From Gammaproteobacteria bacterium (GTDB lineage Bacteria; Pseudomonadota; Gammaproteobacteria; Ga0077536), in contig JACQWY010000022.1 of assembly GCA_016209015.1 (NCBI GenBank), forward strand, positions 186,001-250,000: 64,000 nucleotides of DNA, written 5' to 3'. The notes under the pieces were generated by a model. It saw only the letters and a list, made by a program, of their open reading frames with translations. It did not search any database and was not told where the DNA came from. Positions 36,922 to 45,384 of the stretch are shown in pieces (positions within the stretch are counted from its first letter, which is position 1; every line of letters starts with the position of its first letter). Made by a program: the position numbers and the translations under genes.

Positions 36922-38097
36922 ATGACTAAGCCCAGCTCCTGGTTTGCCCGCCTCGCGGCAGGCGTCACGCTCGCCCTGACTCTGAACGCCCCGGCTCCGG
37001 CCGGCGAAGCGGCTCCGGCCCCGAGCAAGATACTGCTCGATGCCGTGAAGGTTGCCCGCGAGCTGTCCGGCTCCCGCAATGTCTACGACCGCATGCTCGG
37101 TGCCGGCGCGCTCGTGGAAGCCGGCGATCCGAAAGCGCTCGAGATCATCGCTGCTTACATCAAATCCGATGACATCGTCGTCCGCCGCTCGGCAATCGAC
37201 ACGCTGCTGAACGTCAATCATCCGAGCAGCACGAACCTCCTCTATCGTATTGCCTCCGAGGATCCGCAGGTCCTCGACCTGATGATCGAATCGCTGGCCA
37301 CGCTGCCGCGCGAAGACATGAGTGACCTCCTCGTCGGCGCGCTGCGCGTGCCGAATCTCCGCCTCCAGAAGAACGCGCTGCAGGCGCTCGCGCCGATCAT
37401 GACAGGCAGCCAGGAAAAGGATCTGCGTGAGCTCATCAAGGACCCGCAGAGCGCCAACCTCGTCCGCGCCTATGCCTACTACGTGCTCGTGCGATTCAGC
37501 CACGGCACGGCGGACATCGAGCAGGTGCTGCAGATCGCGAAGTCCGACGATCTCGATCAGCGCGAAGTCGCCGCGGTCACGCTCGGCGCGATCGATTCCG
37601 CGGCGTCGAAGACCGCGCTCGCAGTGCTCGCGAAGGAGCAGGAGGAACGCGTGTCGATCGCCGCAGTGGCGAGTAACGCCGGGCTCGGCGACGACAAGGC
37701 GATCGCCCAGATGATCCAGCTCATCGCTTACGGCAAGCCGATGCAGGCGACCGTCGCCGCCGGCGCGCTGAAGCGCATGCCGGCGAATCTCGCGGGCCAG
37801 ATCACCGCCACGCTGCTCAAGTGCTGCCAGCTCAAGCCGGATGCCGCGACGCGGCTCATCGAGTCCTGGGGCTCGATCACCGCGAATCCGGATTCGATCT
37901 TCAAGTGGGGACTCGCGAACGCCGACGCCGACATCCGTCTGCAGACGCTGCAGGTCATCGGACGGCGCCGCGACAAGAACGTCCTGGAGCAGGTGGCCGG
38001 TTTCCTCGCCGACGAGGATCCGGCGATCCGCGGCATGGCGGCCTGGGCCATCATCCACACCGTGGGCGACGGGACCGTCGCGGGCGTCGAGACCTGA
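36922..38097 (+). CDS. Secreted HEAT-repeat protein
   Basis: The 391-residue protein has a signal peptide (MTKPSSWFARLAAGVTLALT, cleavage near PAPAGEA). It then consists of repeated helical pairs of HEAT/PBS-lyase type, for example VRRSAIDTLLNV, LQKNALQALAPIM, QREVAAVTLGAID, IRLQTLQVIGRR and IRGMAAWAIIHT. HEAT solenoids are scaffolds for protein interactions; no catalytic motif is visible. It sits between the DUF1329 genes and 37 bp ahead of a Nudix gene, so a periplasmic scaffold role in the RND/DUF1302/DUF1329 locus is plausible. That is an inference from position. Confidence 0.8.
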   Translation: MTKPSSWFARLAAGVTLALTLNAPAPAGEAAPAPSKILLDAVKVARELSGSRNVYDRMLGAGALVEAGDPKALEIIAAYIKSDDIVVRRSAIDTLLNVNHPSSTNLLYRIASEDPQVLDLMIESLATLPREDMSDLLVGALRVPNLRLQKNALQALAPIMTGSQEKDLRELIKDPQSANLVRAYAYYVLVRFSHGTADIEQVLQIAKSDDLDQREVAAVTLGAIDSAASKTALAVLAKEQEERVSIAAVASNAGLGDDKAIAQMIQLIAYGKPMQATVAAGALKRMPANLAGQITATLLKCCQLKPDAATRLIESWGSITANPDSIFKWGLANADADIRLQTLQVIGRRRDKNVLEQVAGFLADEDPAIRGMAAWAIIHTVGDGTVAGVET

Positions 38098-38134
38098 CAC
38101 CCGCTTGCCGGGAGGCGCGCGAGGGCGCGGCAGC

Positions 38135-38737
38135 ATGGCTCAGCGTAAGGACGAGCAGGGCGATCCGGCAGGCTGGGAAGTTCTGAGCTCGGACGAGCTC
38201 TTCAGCCACGCCTTCTTCCGATTCCGCAAGGATCGTTGCGCGCTGCCGAACGATCGCATCATGCCCGCGTACTACGTCATGGAGTTCGTGGACTGGGTGA
38301 ACGTCGTGCCGCTGACCGACAGCGGCCAGATTGTCCTCGTCGATCAGTATCGCCACGCCGCGCGCAAGCGCTTCTACGAATTTCCGGGAGGCACGCTCGA
38401 AGCGAAGCTCGAGGAATCGCCGGAAGAGGCCGCGCGGCGCGAGCTGCTCGAGGAGACGGGCTACGCGCCCGGCAGGATGTCGTACCTCGGGCTGCACTAT
38501 CCGAATCCCGGGCTTCAGGACAATCGCATGCACGTCTTCCTCGCGACGGGCTGCACGAAGGTGTCGGAGCCCGCGCTCGACGCATACGAGGATCTCGAGG
38601 TCGAGCTCGTACCCGTTGCCGATTTTCTGCGCTACATCGAACAGGGACGTCCCATGCACTCGCTGATGATGGCGTCATTCGTGCTCGCGCTGCCGGCGAT
38701 CAACAAACATCTCGCGGAGCCTGCTACCGTAGGCTGA
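38135..38737 (+). CDS. Nudix hydrolase, ADP-sugar pyrophosphatase-like
   Basis: The 200-residue protein has a canonical Nudix box: GGTLEAKLEESPEEAARREL followed by LEETGY. It is preceded by the IVLVDQYRHAARKRFYEFPGG lead-in typical of ADP-ribose/ADP-sugar pyrophosphatases of the NudF type. It would hydrolyse a nucleoside diphosphate linked to another moiety, using Mg2+. It is cytoplasmic (no signal), in contrast to both neighbours, which are secreted. It lies 37 bp after the HEAT gene and 58 bp before DUF1329 copy B and is probably cotranscribed. Start is the ATG at MAQRKDEQG. Confidence 0.9.
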   Translation: MAQRKDEQGDPAGWEVLSSDELFSHAFFRFRKDRCALPNDRIMPAYYVMEFVDWVNVVPLTDSGQIVLVDQYRHAARKRFYEFPGGTLEAKLEESPEEAARRELLEETGYAPGRMSYLGLHYPNPGLQDNRMHVFLATGCTKVSEPALDAYEDLEVELVPVADFLRYIEQGRPMHSLMMASFVLALPAINKHLAEPATVG

Positions 38738-38795
38738 ACAGGCGCACCGCGCCCCGCGGGAGCCGACGAATTCATTCATATCCAGAGCCAAAATC

Positions 38796-40121
38796 ATGTT
38801 TCACAGCTTCCAGGCGCGGCCCCGCCGCGCACCCGCGTCCGTCGCGAGCCTCCTGTCCGCCACGGCCCTTGCACTCGTGCTGTCCGCGGGCGTGCGCGCT
38901 GGGACGTTCGATCTCGACATGGCGCAGATCCAGGAGACCTCGCCCGCACCGGGCACGGTGATCGGCACTGATAACGCGGATCAGTTCCACCAGATCCTCG
39001 ACGCCGATCTCATCGCGCTCATCAAGCAGGGTTGGCTCACGATCAAGGTGGGCGAGCCCTTGTCCTTCGAACCGCACAAGGCGTATATCGCGGCGACGGA
39101 TCAGTACGGCGGCCAGACGAAGCTCGGCGACGCGCCGGGCGTGCTGCTCGATTACACCGCCGGCCGGCCGTTCCCCGTCGAGCCCTCGACCGACGACCCG
39201 CGCGCCGGCGAGAAGATCGCCTGGAACACGCGCTATACGTTCACGGGCGACACGGGCTCGGTGCCGGAGATGTACTGGCAGTATCGCGACATGCGCGGCC
39301 AGAACGTCGAACGCGAGCTCGAATTCGAAGCGAACTCCATGCGCTTCATGTATCGCCACTTCATCGATCCGAAACCGAACGTGCCGCAGAACCCGTACAA
39401 GATCTACAGTGCGCTCACTTTGAAGGCACTCGAGCCCGGCGACGTCGCCGGCACGAAGCTCCTCATCATGTACAACAGCGACGATCGCGAGGACGAGCAG
39501 GGCTGGACCTACGTGCCGCTGCTGCGCCGCGTGCGCCGGATCGCGACGACCGCGCGCACCGACAGCTTCCTCGGCAGCGACGTCAGCGTCGAGGATTTCC
39601 TCGGCTACAGCGGCCGCATCATGGACATGACCTGGGCCTACAAGGGCACGACCTACGTGCTGTTGCCGATGTACGCGCACGACAAGGTCGAGATCTCGTC
39701 CCGCAAGGCGCGCAACTACGACTATCACTTCGTGGACTTCGAAGGCCATTCCGGCTGCTTCCCGAAGGTCACCTGGCAGCTCCGCAAGGTCTATGTCGTC
39801 GAAGGCCGTCCGGTGCGCGAGGATCATCCGCTCTCCCGGCGCCTGTTCTACGTCGATGCGCAGACGAGCTGGCCGATCATGGCGAAGCTCTACGATCGCG
39901 CAGGGGTACTGTGGAAGATCCTGCTCGGCGGCATCTCGCACCCGGATTCCCACATGCCGGAGAACCGCGGCACGGGCGTGCCGATGTTCGATTCCTCGTC
40001 CGCGATCGATCTGCAGAACAAACACTGCACGACGATTCAGGCGCTCACGCTGATCAACCCGCCGGACGTGAATCAGCGCGAGTTCGAACCCTCGACGCTG
40101 GAGGTCGGTGCGCATCGCTGA
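38796..40121 (+). CDS. DUF1329 periplasmic protein (LolA/LolB-like fold), copy B
   Basis: The 441-residue precursor has a signal peptide with a basic start (MFHSFQARPRRAP), a hydrophobic core ALALVLSAGV and cleavage near VRAG. DUF1329 features are present: LLDYTAGRPFPVEP, IAWNTRYTFTGDTG, GWTYVPLLRRVRRIAT, SFLGSDVSVEDFLGYSGR and RRLFYVDAQTSWPIMAKLYDR. It is clearly a distant paralogue of copy A rather than a recent duplicate. The presence of two diverged carriers may mean two cargo forms or sequential relay steps. It ends 272 bp before an esterase gene. Confidence 0.9.
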   Translation: MFHSFQARPRRAPASVASLLSATALALVLSAGVRAGTFDLDMAQIQETSPAPGTVIGTDNADQFHQILDADLIALIKQGWLTIKVGEPLSFEPHKAYIAATDQYGGQTKLGDAPGVLLDYTAGRPFPVEPSTDDPRAGEKIAWNTRYTFTGDTGSVPEMYWQYRDMRGQNVERELEFEANSMRFMYRHFIDPKPNVPQNPYKIYSALTLKALEPGDVAGTKLLIMYNSDDREDEQGWTYVPLLRRVRRIATTARTDSFLGSDVSVEDFLGYSGRIMDMTWAYKGTTYVLLPMYAHDKVEISSRKARNYDYHFVDFEGHSGCFPKVTWQLRKVYVVEGRPVREDHPLSRRLFYVDAQTSWPIMAKLYDRAGVLWKILLGGISHPDSHMPENRGTGVPMFDSSSAIDLQNKHCTTIQALTLINPPDVNQREFEPSTLEVGAHR

Positions 40122-40132
40122 GTCGCGACCCG

Positions 40133-40152
40133 GTCCAGGATGGACTTATTCG
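40133..40152 (-). repeat. Short relic of the hairpin-element tip
   Basis: GTCCAGGATGGACTTATTC here is the exact reverse complement of 19 bases inside the left arm of the 152-bp element at 52820-52971. Flanking bases are only partly similar (CGGGGC in place of AGAGC). It sits just after the DUF1329 copy B stop. Confidence 0.6.
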
Positions 40153-40393
40153 GGGCTTGCAATACACTTGACCCACTGCCGGCCGGGCGCTCTGTCCGGC
40201 CGCAGCCGGCTCCGGCATCCCGCCGCGCCACGCGGCCGCGGGAATCGCCATCGCCACCCTGTCTCCCTCGGCCAGCCCGGGTGAGCGGAGACGACAGGGC
40301 CATCGTGTCGCGGGCCTCGACCCGGACCGGTAGCTCCCGCATCGGGCCCGCCCGAGCACTCATGACGCCAATGCAAGTAGCTGGAGGTCGAAA

Positions 40394-41299
40394 ATGGCAA
40401 GTCCGCAAGCGCAAGCGCTGATAGATCTGTACAAGAACTGGGGGGCCGCGATGGCTGCGAATCCCTCAATGGGCATCGAGGAGATCCGCGAGATCTTCGA
40501 TCACTGGGGCGATGTGACCGGCGAGCCGGGCGGCGTCGACTATCTCGAGGTGGATGCCGCGGGCGTGCCCTGCCTCTGGGCCGTGCCGAAGGGCTGCGCC
40601 ATGGACCGCGTGCTCGTCTGCACGCACGGCGGCGGCTACGCCGTCGGCTCGATGTATTCGCATCGCAAGATGTTCGGCCACATCGCGAAGGCCGTCGGCT
40701 GCCGCGCGATCATCCTCAACTACCGCCGTTCGCCCGAGTTCCCGCATCCGGCACAGAACGAGGATGCAGTCGCGGTCTACAAGTGGCTGCTCGACCAGGG
40801 CATCAAGCCCAACCACATCGCGACGACCGGCGACTCCGCGGGCGGCGCGCTCTGCACGTCGATGGTTCTCGGCGCGCGCAGCAAGGGCCTGCCGCTGCCG
40901 GCCGCGATCATGCCGCAGTCGCCGTGGTACGACATGGAGGCGAAGGGCGCGACGCTGAAGTCGAATGCGGCGGTCGACGCGCTCGTCCAGGAGCCGATTC
41001 TGCAGGGCATGGTCAGCATGTTCCTCGGCGAACAGTCGAAACAGGATCCGCTCGCGAATCCGCTCTACGCGGACCTGAAGGGCCTGCCGCCGATCTACAT
41101 CCAGGTGGGCGGTGACGAGACGCTGCTCGACGATTCGCTGCGCTTCGTCGAGAAGGCGAAGGCCGCGGGCGTCGACGTGAAGTGCGACGTCTATCCCGAG
41201 ATGCAGCACGTCTTCCACTTCCTCGCCGGCAAGGCGCCGGAAGCGGATAAGGCGATCAAGCAGTACGCCGACTGGGTGAAGCCCAAGCTCGGACTCTGA
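40394..41299 (+). CDS. HSL-family alpha/beta-hydrolase (esterase/lipase)
   Basis: The 301-residue protein has the hormone-sensitive-lipase family oxyanion motif HGGGY, the nucleophile elbow GDSAGG, a catalytic aspartate in VGGDETLLDD and a catalytic histidine in MQHVFH. It is a cytoplasmic carboxylesterase, probably acting on short to medium acyl esters. The start follows GGAGG (TGGAGGTCGAAA-ATG). A terminator follows the stop, so it is probably expressed on its own from a promoter in the 272-bp upstream spacer. Confidence 0.9.
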   Translation: MASPQAQALIDLYKNWGAAMAANPSMGIEEIREIFDHWGDVTGEPGGVDYLEVDAAGVPCLWAVPKGCAMDRVLVCTHGGGYAVGSMYSHRKMFGHIAKAVGCRAIILNYRRSPEFPHPAQNEDAVAVYKWLLDQGIKPNHIATTGDSAGGALCTSMVLGARSKGLPLPAAIMPQSPWYDMEAKGATLKSNAAVDALVQEPILQGMVSMFLGEQSKQDPLANPLYADLKGLPPIYIQVGGDETLLDDSLRFVEKAKAAGVDVKCDVYPEMQHVFHFLAGKAPEADKAIKQYADWVKPKLGL

Positions 41300-41322
41300 G
41301 GCACGCCGTAGCGCGAGCGCGG

Positions 41323-41353
41323 AACCGGCCGGCAATGCCGGCCGGTTTCGTTT
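41323..41353 (+). terminator. Terminator after the HSL esterase
   Basis: AACCGGCCGGCA and TGCCGGCCGGTT form an extended GC stem, followed by TCGTTTG. The run of T is short, so efficiency is uncertain. Confidence 0.6.
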
Positions 41354-41426
41354 GCGGCGCGCCGCGTGTCCGACGTATCCATCGAGCCGCGCCGCTGGCG
41401 CGATCCAGGCGAGGTCCTCAGCACCG

Positions 41427-42209
41427 ATGAACGATCCGAAGTCCTTTCTCGCGAACCTCTACGATCTCTCCGGCAAGCACGTGCTCCTGACCGGTGCTTC
41501 GAGCGGACTCGGCCGGCATTTCGCGCGCACGCTGACGCGTGCCGGCGCCCGCGTCGCGCTCGCCGCGCGCGGCGTGGACAAGCTGCGCGGCCTCGCCGCC
41601 GAGATTGCGGCGGAGGGGGGGCGCTGCGACGTCTATGCCCTCGACGTCCGCGATCGCGACAACTGCCGCGCCTGCATCGCCGCAACCGAGGCGATCGCAG
41701 CCGTGAACGTGCTCGTGAACAATGCCGGCATCGCGATTCCCAAAGCCTCCGAGAAGCTCACCGACGACGAATGGGATCAGGTCTACGAGACGAATCTGCG
41801 CGGCCCCTGGACGCTCGCCCAGGAGCTCGTGAAACGCCGCCTCGCCGACGGCGGCGGGCTCTCCGTCATCAACATCGCCTCCGTGCTCGGCATCCGTGCC
41901 ATCGGCCATCTCGCGCCGTATGCGGCGGCGAAGGCCGGCCTCATCAATCTCGGCCGCGACATGTGCGTCGACTATGCCGTCAACGGCATCCGTGTGAATG
42001 CGCTCGCGCCGGGCTATTTCTCGACGGAAATGAACGAGCAATGGTTGAAGTCGCCGGCCGGCGAACGCCTGCGCAATCGCATTCCGGCGAAGCGCTTCGG
42101 CGATCCGAGCGAGCTCGACGGCGCGCTGATCTACCTCGCCTCCGACGCCTCGCGTTTCATGAACGGCAACCTGATGACCGTCGACGGCGGCCACACGGCT
42201 GCGGTCTGA
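41427..42209 (+). CDS. Short-chain dehydrogenase/reductase
   Basis: The 260-residue classical SDR has the cofactor motif TGASSGLG (~residues 23-30), NNAG, a catalytic serine in NIASVLG, the catalytic YAAAKAG and the C-terminal VDGGHTAAV typical of NAD(P)-dependent oxidoreductases. The arginine-containing AARG at the end of beta-2 hints at NADP preference. The substrate is not identifiable. ComB begins 16 bp downstream, so the two form a pair. Confidence 0.88.
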   Translation: MNDPKSFLANLYDLSGKHVLLTGASSGLGRHFARTLTRAGARVALAARGVDKLRGLAAEIAAEGGRCDVYALDVRDRDNCRACIAATEAIAAVNVLVNNAGIAIPKASEKLTDDEWDQVYETNLRGPWTLAQELVKRRLADGGGLSVINIASVLGIRAIGHLAPYAAAKAGLINLGRDMCVDYAVNGIRVNALAPGYFSTEMNEQWLKSPAGERLRNRIPAKRFGDPSELDGALIYLASDASRFMNGNLMTVDGGHTAAV

Positions 42210-42225
42210 GCGGAGTCGCGAGCCC

Positions 42226-42954
42226 ATGCGCAGACTCCACGTCCTCTTCCGCTGGCAGGATCTCGACGTCCGGCGCATCGCCGACAAGACGGTCGTCGTC
42301 CTCGACATCCTGTTCGCGACGAGCACGATCGTCGCGACTTTCGGGCAGGGCGTGCGAGCCGTGATCCCGGCGCGCCATGCCGCGCACGCCCGCGCGCTCG
42401 CCGCGGGCCGCGATCCGGATTCCTGTCTGCTCGCGGGCGAGCTCAACATCGAGAACATCGAGGGCTTCGGTCCGCCGACGCCGATCGCGCTCGCGGCCTA
42501 TCCGCTCGCCGGACGCACGCTGATCTTCAGCACGACGAACGGCACGGTGGCGCTCGACGCTGCGGCACAGGCGAAGCGCGTGCTCGTCGGCTCGCTGCTG
42601 AACGCCTCGGCTGTCGCCGATCGCATCTGCGACGGCAACGACACGAACAGCGTGGTCGTGATCTGCGCGGGCAGCGTCGGCTCGTTCAACCTCGAGGACT
42701 GCTACGGCGCAGGCTGCATCGTCTCGCGCCTGCTCGCCCAGCCCGGATCGGATTGGGATCTCACGGACTCCGCACGCGCGGCGCTGCAAATCTTCTCGAC
42801 GTGGTCGGCGGAGGCGTGCCTGTTCGAGTCCTATGTCGGCCACGTGATCCGGCGCCACGGGCTGGAAGAGGAGCTGCGCTACGCGGCGCGGATCGATACC
42901 TCGACGATCGTGCCGGAGTATGCGGGTGGGGAGATTACTGCCGCCGGGGGCTGA
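42226..42954 (+). CDS. comB: 2-phosphosulfolactate phosphatase-like protein (ComB family)
   Basis: ComB hydrolyses 2-phosphosulfolactate to sulfolactate in coenzyme M synthesis. The 242-residue protein has the family's acidic motif VVLDILFATSTIVA, the STTNGTVAL segment (phosphate-binding), ICAGSVGSFNLEDCYGAG and the C-terminal SAEACLFESYVGHVI. ComB homologues are common in bacteria that make no coenzyme M and may process other phosphosulfolactate-like or sulfonate compounds. No comA or comC is nearby. It is cotranscribed with an SDR, which could act on a sulfolactate-like alcohol, but this is speculative. Confidence 0.85.
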   Translation: MRRLHVLFRWQDLDVRRIADKTVVVLDILFATSTIVATFGQGVRAVIPARHAAHARALAAGRDPDSCLLAGELNIENIEGFGPPTPIALAAYPLAGRTLIFSTTNGTVALDAAAQAKRVLVGSLLNASAVADRICDGNDTNSVVVICAGSVGSFNLEDCYGAGCIVSRLLAQPGSDWDLTDSARAALQIFSTWSAEACLFESYVGHVIRRHGLEEELRYAARIDTSTIVPEYAGGEITAAGG

Positions 42955-42966
42955 CGCGTGTGGGGC

Positions 42967-43174
42967 GGGGTCAGACCCCGGCTTCCAGAGCGTCGAGCGT
43001 AGGGATATTCAGCGCATTCGATCAAGACCACGATCGATGCGCCTCCTGAATCGGCACATCCTATATAGAACGGCATCGTGCGCGAAGCGTCCGATTACGT
43101 CTTCGGCGTGCGGACCGATGAAGATCCACGCCGCTCCGTAGGTCCATTGATTAGCGCAGCGCAATCGGACGTTC
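42967..43174 (+). repeat. Composite intergenic repeat, left copy
   Basis: Between the convergent comB and MaoC genes lie, in order, GGGGTCAGACCCC (42967-42979), CGATCGATGCGCCTCCT (43031-43047) with TCGGCACATCCTAT after it, an inverted GTCCGATTACG (43089-43099), and the imperfect palindrome GTAGGTCCATTGATTAGC...AATCGGACG (43138-43174). The same blocks in the same order occur at 52647-53092. No gene is seen in this spacer. Confidence 0.8.
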
Positions 43175-43206
43175 CGCGCACAGGATGCGGACTTCCGAAG
43201 CGGGAT

Positions 43207-44226
43207 CTATGCCCCCCACACCAGGATCTTCTGCAGCAGCACCTTCTCCTGCTTCAGCTCCTTCGACTCCGCATCGAAGCGGCCCGCGAAGGCCTCGAGC
43301 TCGAGGTCGTAGATGCGTCCGCCGACCGGTGCGGCGATCACGTCCCTCACGAGCGCGCGCGTGCCGATGATGTCGTCCTCGAGCACGGGGCCGAGATGAT
43401 CGCAGCCGCGCCAGGCGACGACGGTCAGGAGATTCGGCAGCGCGCGCGTCAGCTGCGAGAGCGCGAAGGCGATCGTGTGGCCGCCGTAGACGAGACGCCT
43501 GCCGAGATAGCTGCGCGAGGCGTCGGTGTGCGTGTAGGCGATGTTCAGCGTCATGCGCACGAGCTCGGGCGCGCAGGTGACGGTGTCGCGCGGACCGATC
43601 TCGATCTCGTCGCCGGGCTTCACGTCCGGCGTCAGCAGCGGCACGTGCTTCGCGGCCATGTGCTGGAGGTTCCAGCCGCGCGGCAGGGCGGCGAAGAGCT
43701 CGTCCTGCGTGAAGCTGTCCTTGATCCAGGAGAAATCGTCGTCGCTGCCGGTCTCGGCCTGCGGGTCGCGGCAGGGAATCATCGGGCAGCGCCAGAACTG
43801 CAGGACTTCCTCGCCGTCCTGGTTGTGGGTCACCATCTCGAGCGCGACCATGCCGGTCGCATCGCGGCCGGGCTTGCTCTTGTTCTGCTTCAGCCCGACG
43901 ACCTTCGTCGTCGTGTAGAGCGAGTCGCCGATGTAGACCGGGCGTTTCAGCAGCAGCCCGCGGTAGAAGAGATTGCCCTTGACGTACTGCGAGGCATACG
44001 TCGTCTGGCCGGCGACGAGGCTGATCACGAGGTTGCCGTGCGCGAGCGGGCGCGGATCGCCCGTCACACGATGCGAGAGATGGCGATCGAGCGGCAGGCG
44101 CATGCGATCCGCGACGAGCGCGGAATAGAAGGTCGCGTGCGCGTCGGTTACCGTGACTGAGGGCGCGGAGAATTCCTGCCCGACCGTGAAGTCCTCGAAA
44201 TAGGGACCGTCGACTACATGCTTCAT
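43207..44226 (-). CDS. MaoC-like double-hotdog acyl-CoA hydratase/dehydratase
   Basis: The 339-residue protein contains two hotdog-fold halves. The N-terminal half (FEDFTVGQEF, then LAHGNLVISLVAGQTTYASQ) and the C-terminal half (NIAYTHTDASRSYLGRRLVYGGHTIAFAL) both resemble MaoC domains. Such tandem enzymes hydrate enoyl-CoA or act like mesaconyl-CoA hydratase. It is the last gene of the seven-gene minus-strand module and lies 26 bp after a CoA-transferase. With the acyl-CoA dehydrogenase upstream it could perform successive beta-oxidation steps on an unusual acyl-CoA. The substrate cannot be read from sequence. Confidence 0.88.
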   Translation of the reverse strand: MKHVVDGPYFEDFTVGQEFSAPSVTVTDAHATFYSALVADRMRLPLDRHLSHRVTGDPRPLAHGNLVISLVAGQTTYASQYVKGNLFYRGLLLKRPVYIGDSLYTTTKVVGLKQNKSKPGRDATGMVALEMVTHNQDGEEVLQFWRCPMIPCRDPQAETGSDDDFSWIKDSFTQDELFAALPRGWNLQHMAAKHVPLLTPDVKPGDEIEIGPRDTVTCAPELVRMTLNIAYTHTDASRSYLGRRLVYGGHTIAFALSQLTRALPNLLTVVAWRGCDHLGPVLEDDIIGTRALVRDVIAAPVGGRIYDLELEAFAGRFDAESKELKQEKVLLQKILVWGA

Positions 44227-44252
44227 AGTGGCTCCGTGTCTGTCCGTGCGCT

Positions 44253-45365
44253 TCAGCCGGCCGCGAACTCGCGCTTGAGCGCTTCGGAATGTGCGCCGAG
44301 CTTCGGCACCGAGCGCGTCACCGTGCCGTCGTCGCCCGGACGGCGCGTGAACGTGATCAGATGCCCGTTCAATTCGACCTGCTTCGTCTTCAGTTGCGGA
44401 TGATCCCAGACCTCGTCAGGCCGGTTGATGCGGCCGTAGGCGATGTCCGCGGACTCGAGCAGCTTCGCGAGCTCGGTGCGCGGATGGCGCTTGAAGACGG
44501 TCTCGATCTCGGCGATCAGCGCCTCGCGGTTCGCGACGCGATCGACGTTGGTCTTGAAGCGCGGATCGGTGGCGAGTGCCGCGTTGCCGAGCACGAGCTC
44601 GCAGAGCTTGAACCATTCGCGCTGGTTCTGGATGGCGATGATGATGAGGCCGTCCGCGGTCTCGTGCGCGCCGTAGGGCGCGATCTGCGTGTGATGGAGT
44701 CCGGTGCCGGTCAGCACCTTGCCGGCGTACTTCGCGTAAGCCAGAGGCACGCCCATCCATTCCGCCATGACGTCGAAGAGCGAGACCTCGACGTGACGGC
44801 CGCGGCCGCTGCCGGATCGTTCGAGCAGCGCGCGCAGAATTTCCGAGTAGGCGGTCAGCCCCGTCGAGATGTCGCAGACGGAGACGCCGACGCGTGCCGG
44901 CCAATCCTGCGTGCCGGTGACCGCGCAGAGCCCGCTTTCGGCCTGCACGAGGAAATCGTAGGCCTTGAGCTCGGACAGTGCGCCGCCCTCGCCATAGCCC
45001 GAGATGCTGCACATCACGAGCCCGGGATTCGCCGCACTGAGCGATTCGTAATCGAGCCCGAGGCGCGCGCAAGCGCCCGGGCGGAGGTTCTGCAGAAAGA
45101 CGTCCGCGCGCGCGAGCATGTTCATCAGGACGGCCATGTCCCCGGCTTTCTTCACGTCGAGGACGATCGATTCCTTGCCGGCATTGAGCCAGACGAAGTA
45201 GGCGCTCTCGCCCTCGATCGTCTGATCGTAGTCGCGGGCGAAATCGCCTTCCTCGCGCTCGATCTTCACGACCCGCGCGCCGCCCTCGGCGAGCAGGCGG
45301 CTCGCGTAGGGCGCGGCGACGGCCTGTTCCAACGCCACCACCAGCATTCCGGATAACACGCTCAC
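44253..45365 (-). CDS. Family III CoA-transferase (CaiB/BaiF)
   Basis: The 370-residue protein has the CaiB/BaiF fold. It starts VVALEQAVAAPYASRLLAEG, continues with ARVVKIEREEGDFARDYD (the catalytic aspartate is expected near this stretch or after NAGKESI), then VFLQNLRPGACARLGL and CSISGYGEGG. This is the classic formyl-CoA/succinyl-CoA transferase pattern, unlike the racemase at 10580. It likely activates the pathway acid by transferring CoA from another thioester. A GTG start follows GGGAGG. It lies 19 bp after the alcohol dehydrogenase and 26 bp before MaoC, within the module. Confidence 0.88.
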   Translation of the reverse strand: MSVLSGMLVVALEQAVAAPYASRLLAEGGARVVKIEREEGDFARDYDQTIEGESAYFVWLNAGKESIVLDVKKAGDMAVLMNMLARADVFLQNLRPGACARLGLDYESLSAANPGLVMCSISGYGEGGALSELKAYDFLVQAESGLCAVTGTQDWPARVGVSVCDISTGLTAYSEILRALLERSGSGRGRHVEVSLFDVMAEWMGVPLAYAKYAGKVLTGTGLHHTQIAPYGAHETADGLIIIAIQNQREWFKLCELVLGNAALATDPRFKTNVDRVANREALIAEIETVFKRHPRTELAKLLESADIAYGRINRPDEVWDHPQLKTKQVELNGHLITFTRRPGDDGTVTRSVPKLGAHSEALKREFAAG

Positions 45366-45384
45366 GCGCGGGAACCTCCCGTCC

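Noticed and set aside
42879-43076. Short minus-strand frames at 42879-43076 and 52682-52921 sharing an IGCAD-GGASI-like peptide
   Set aside because: The similarity is explained by the shared DNA repeat block. The surrounding codons are unrelated and no start signals exist, so these are not called as genes.
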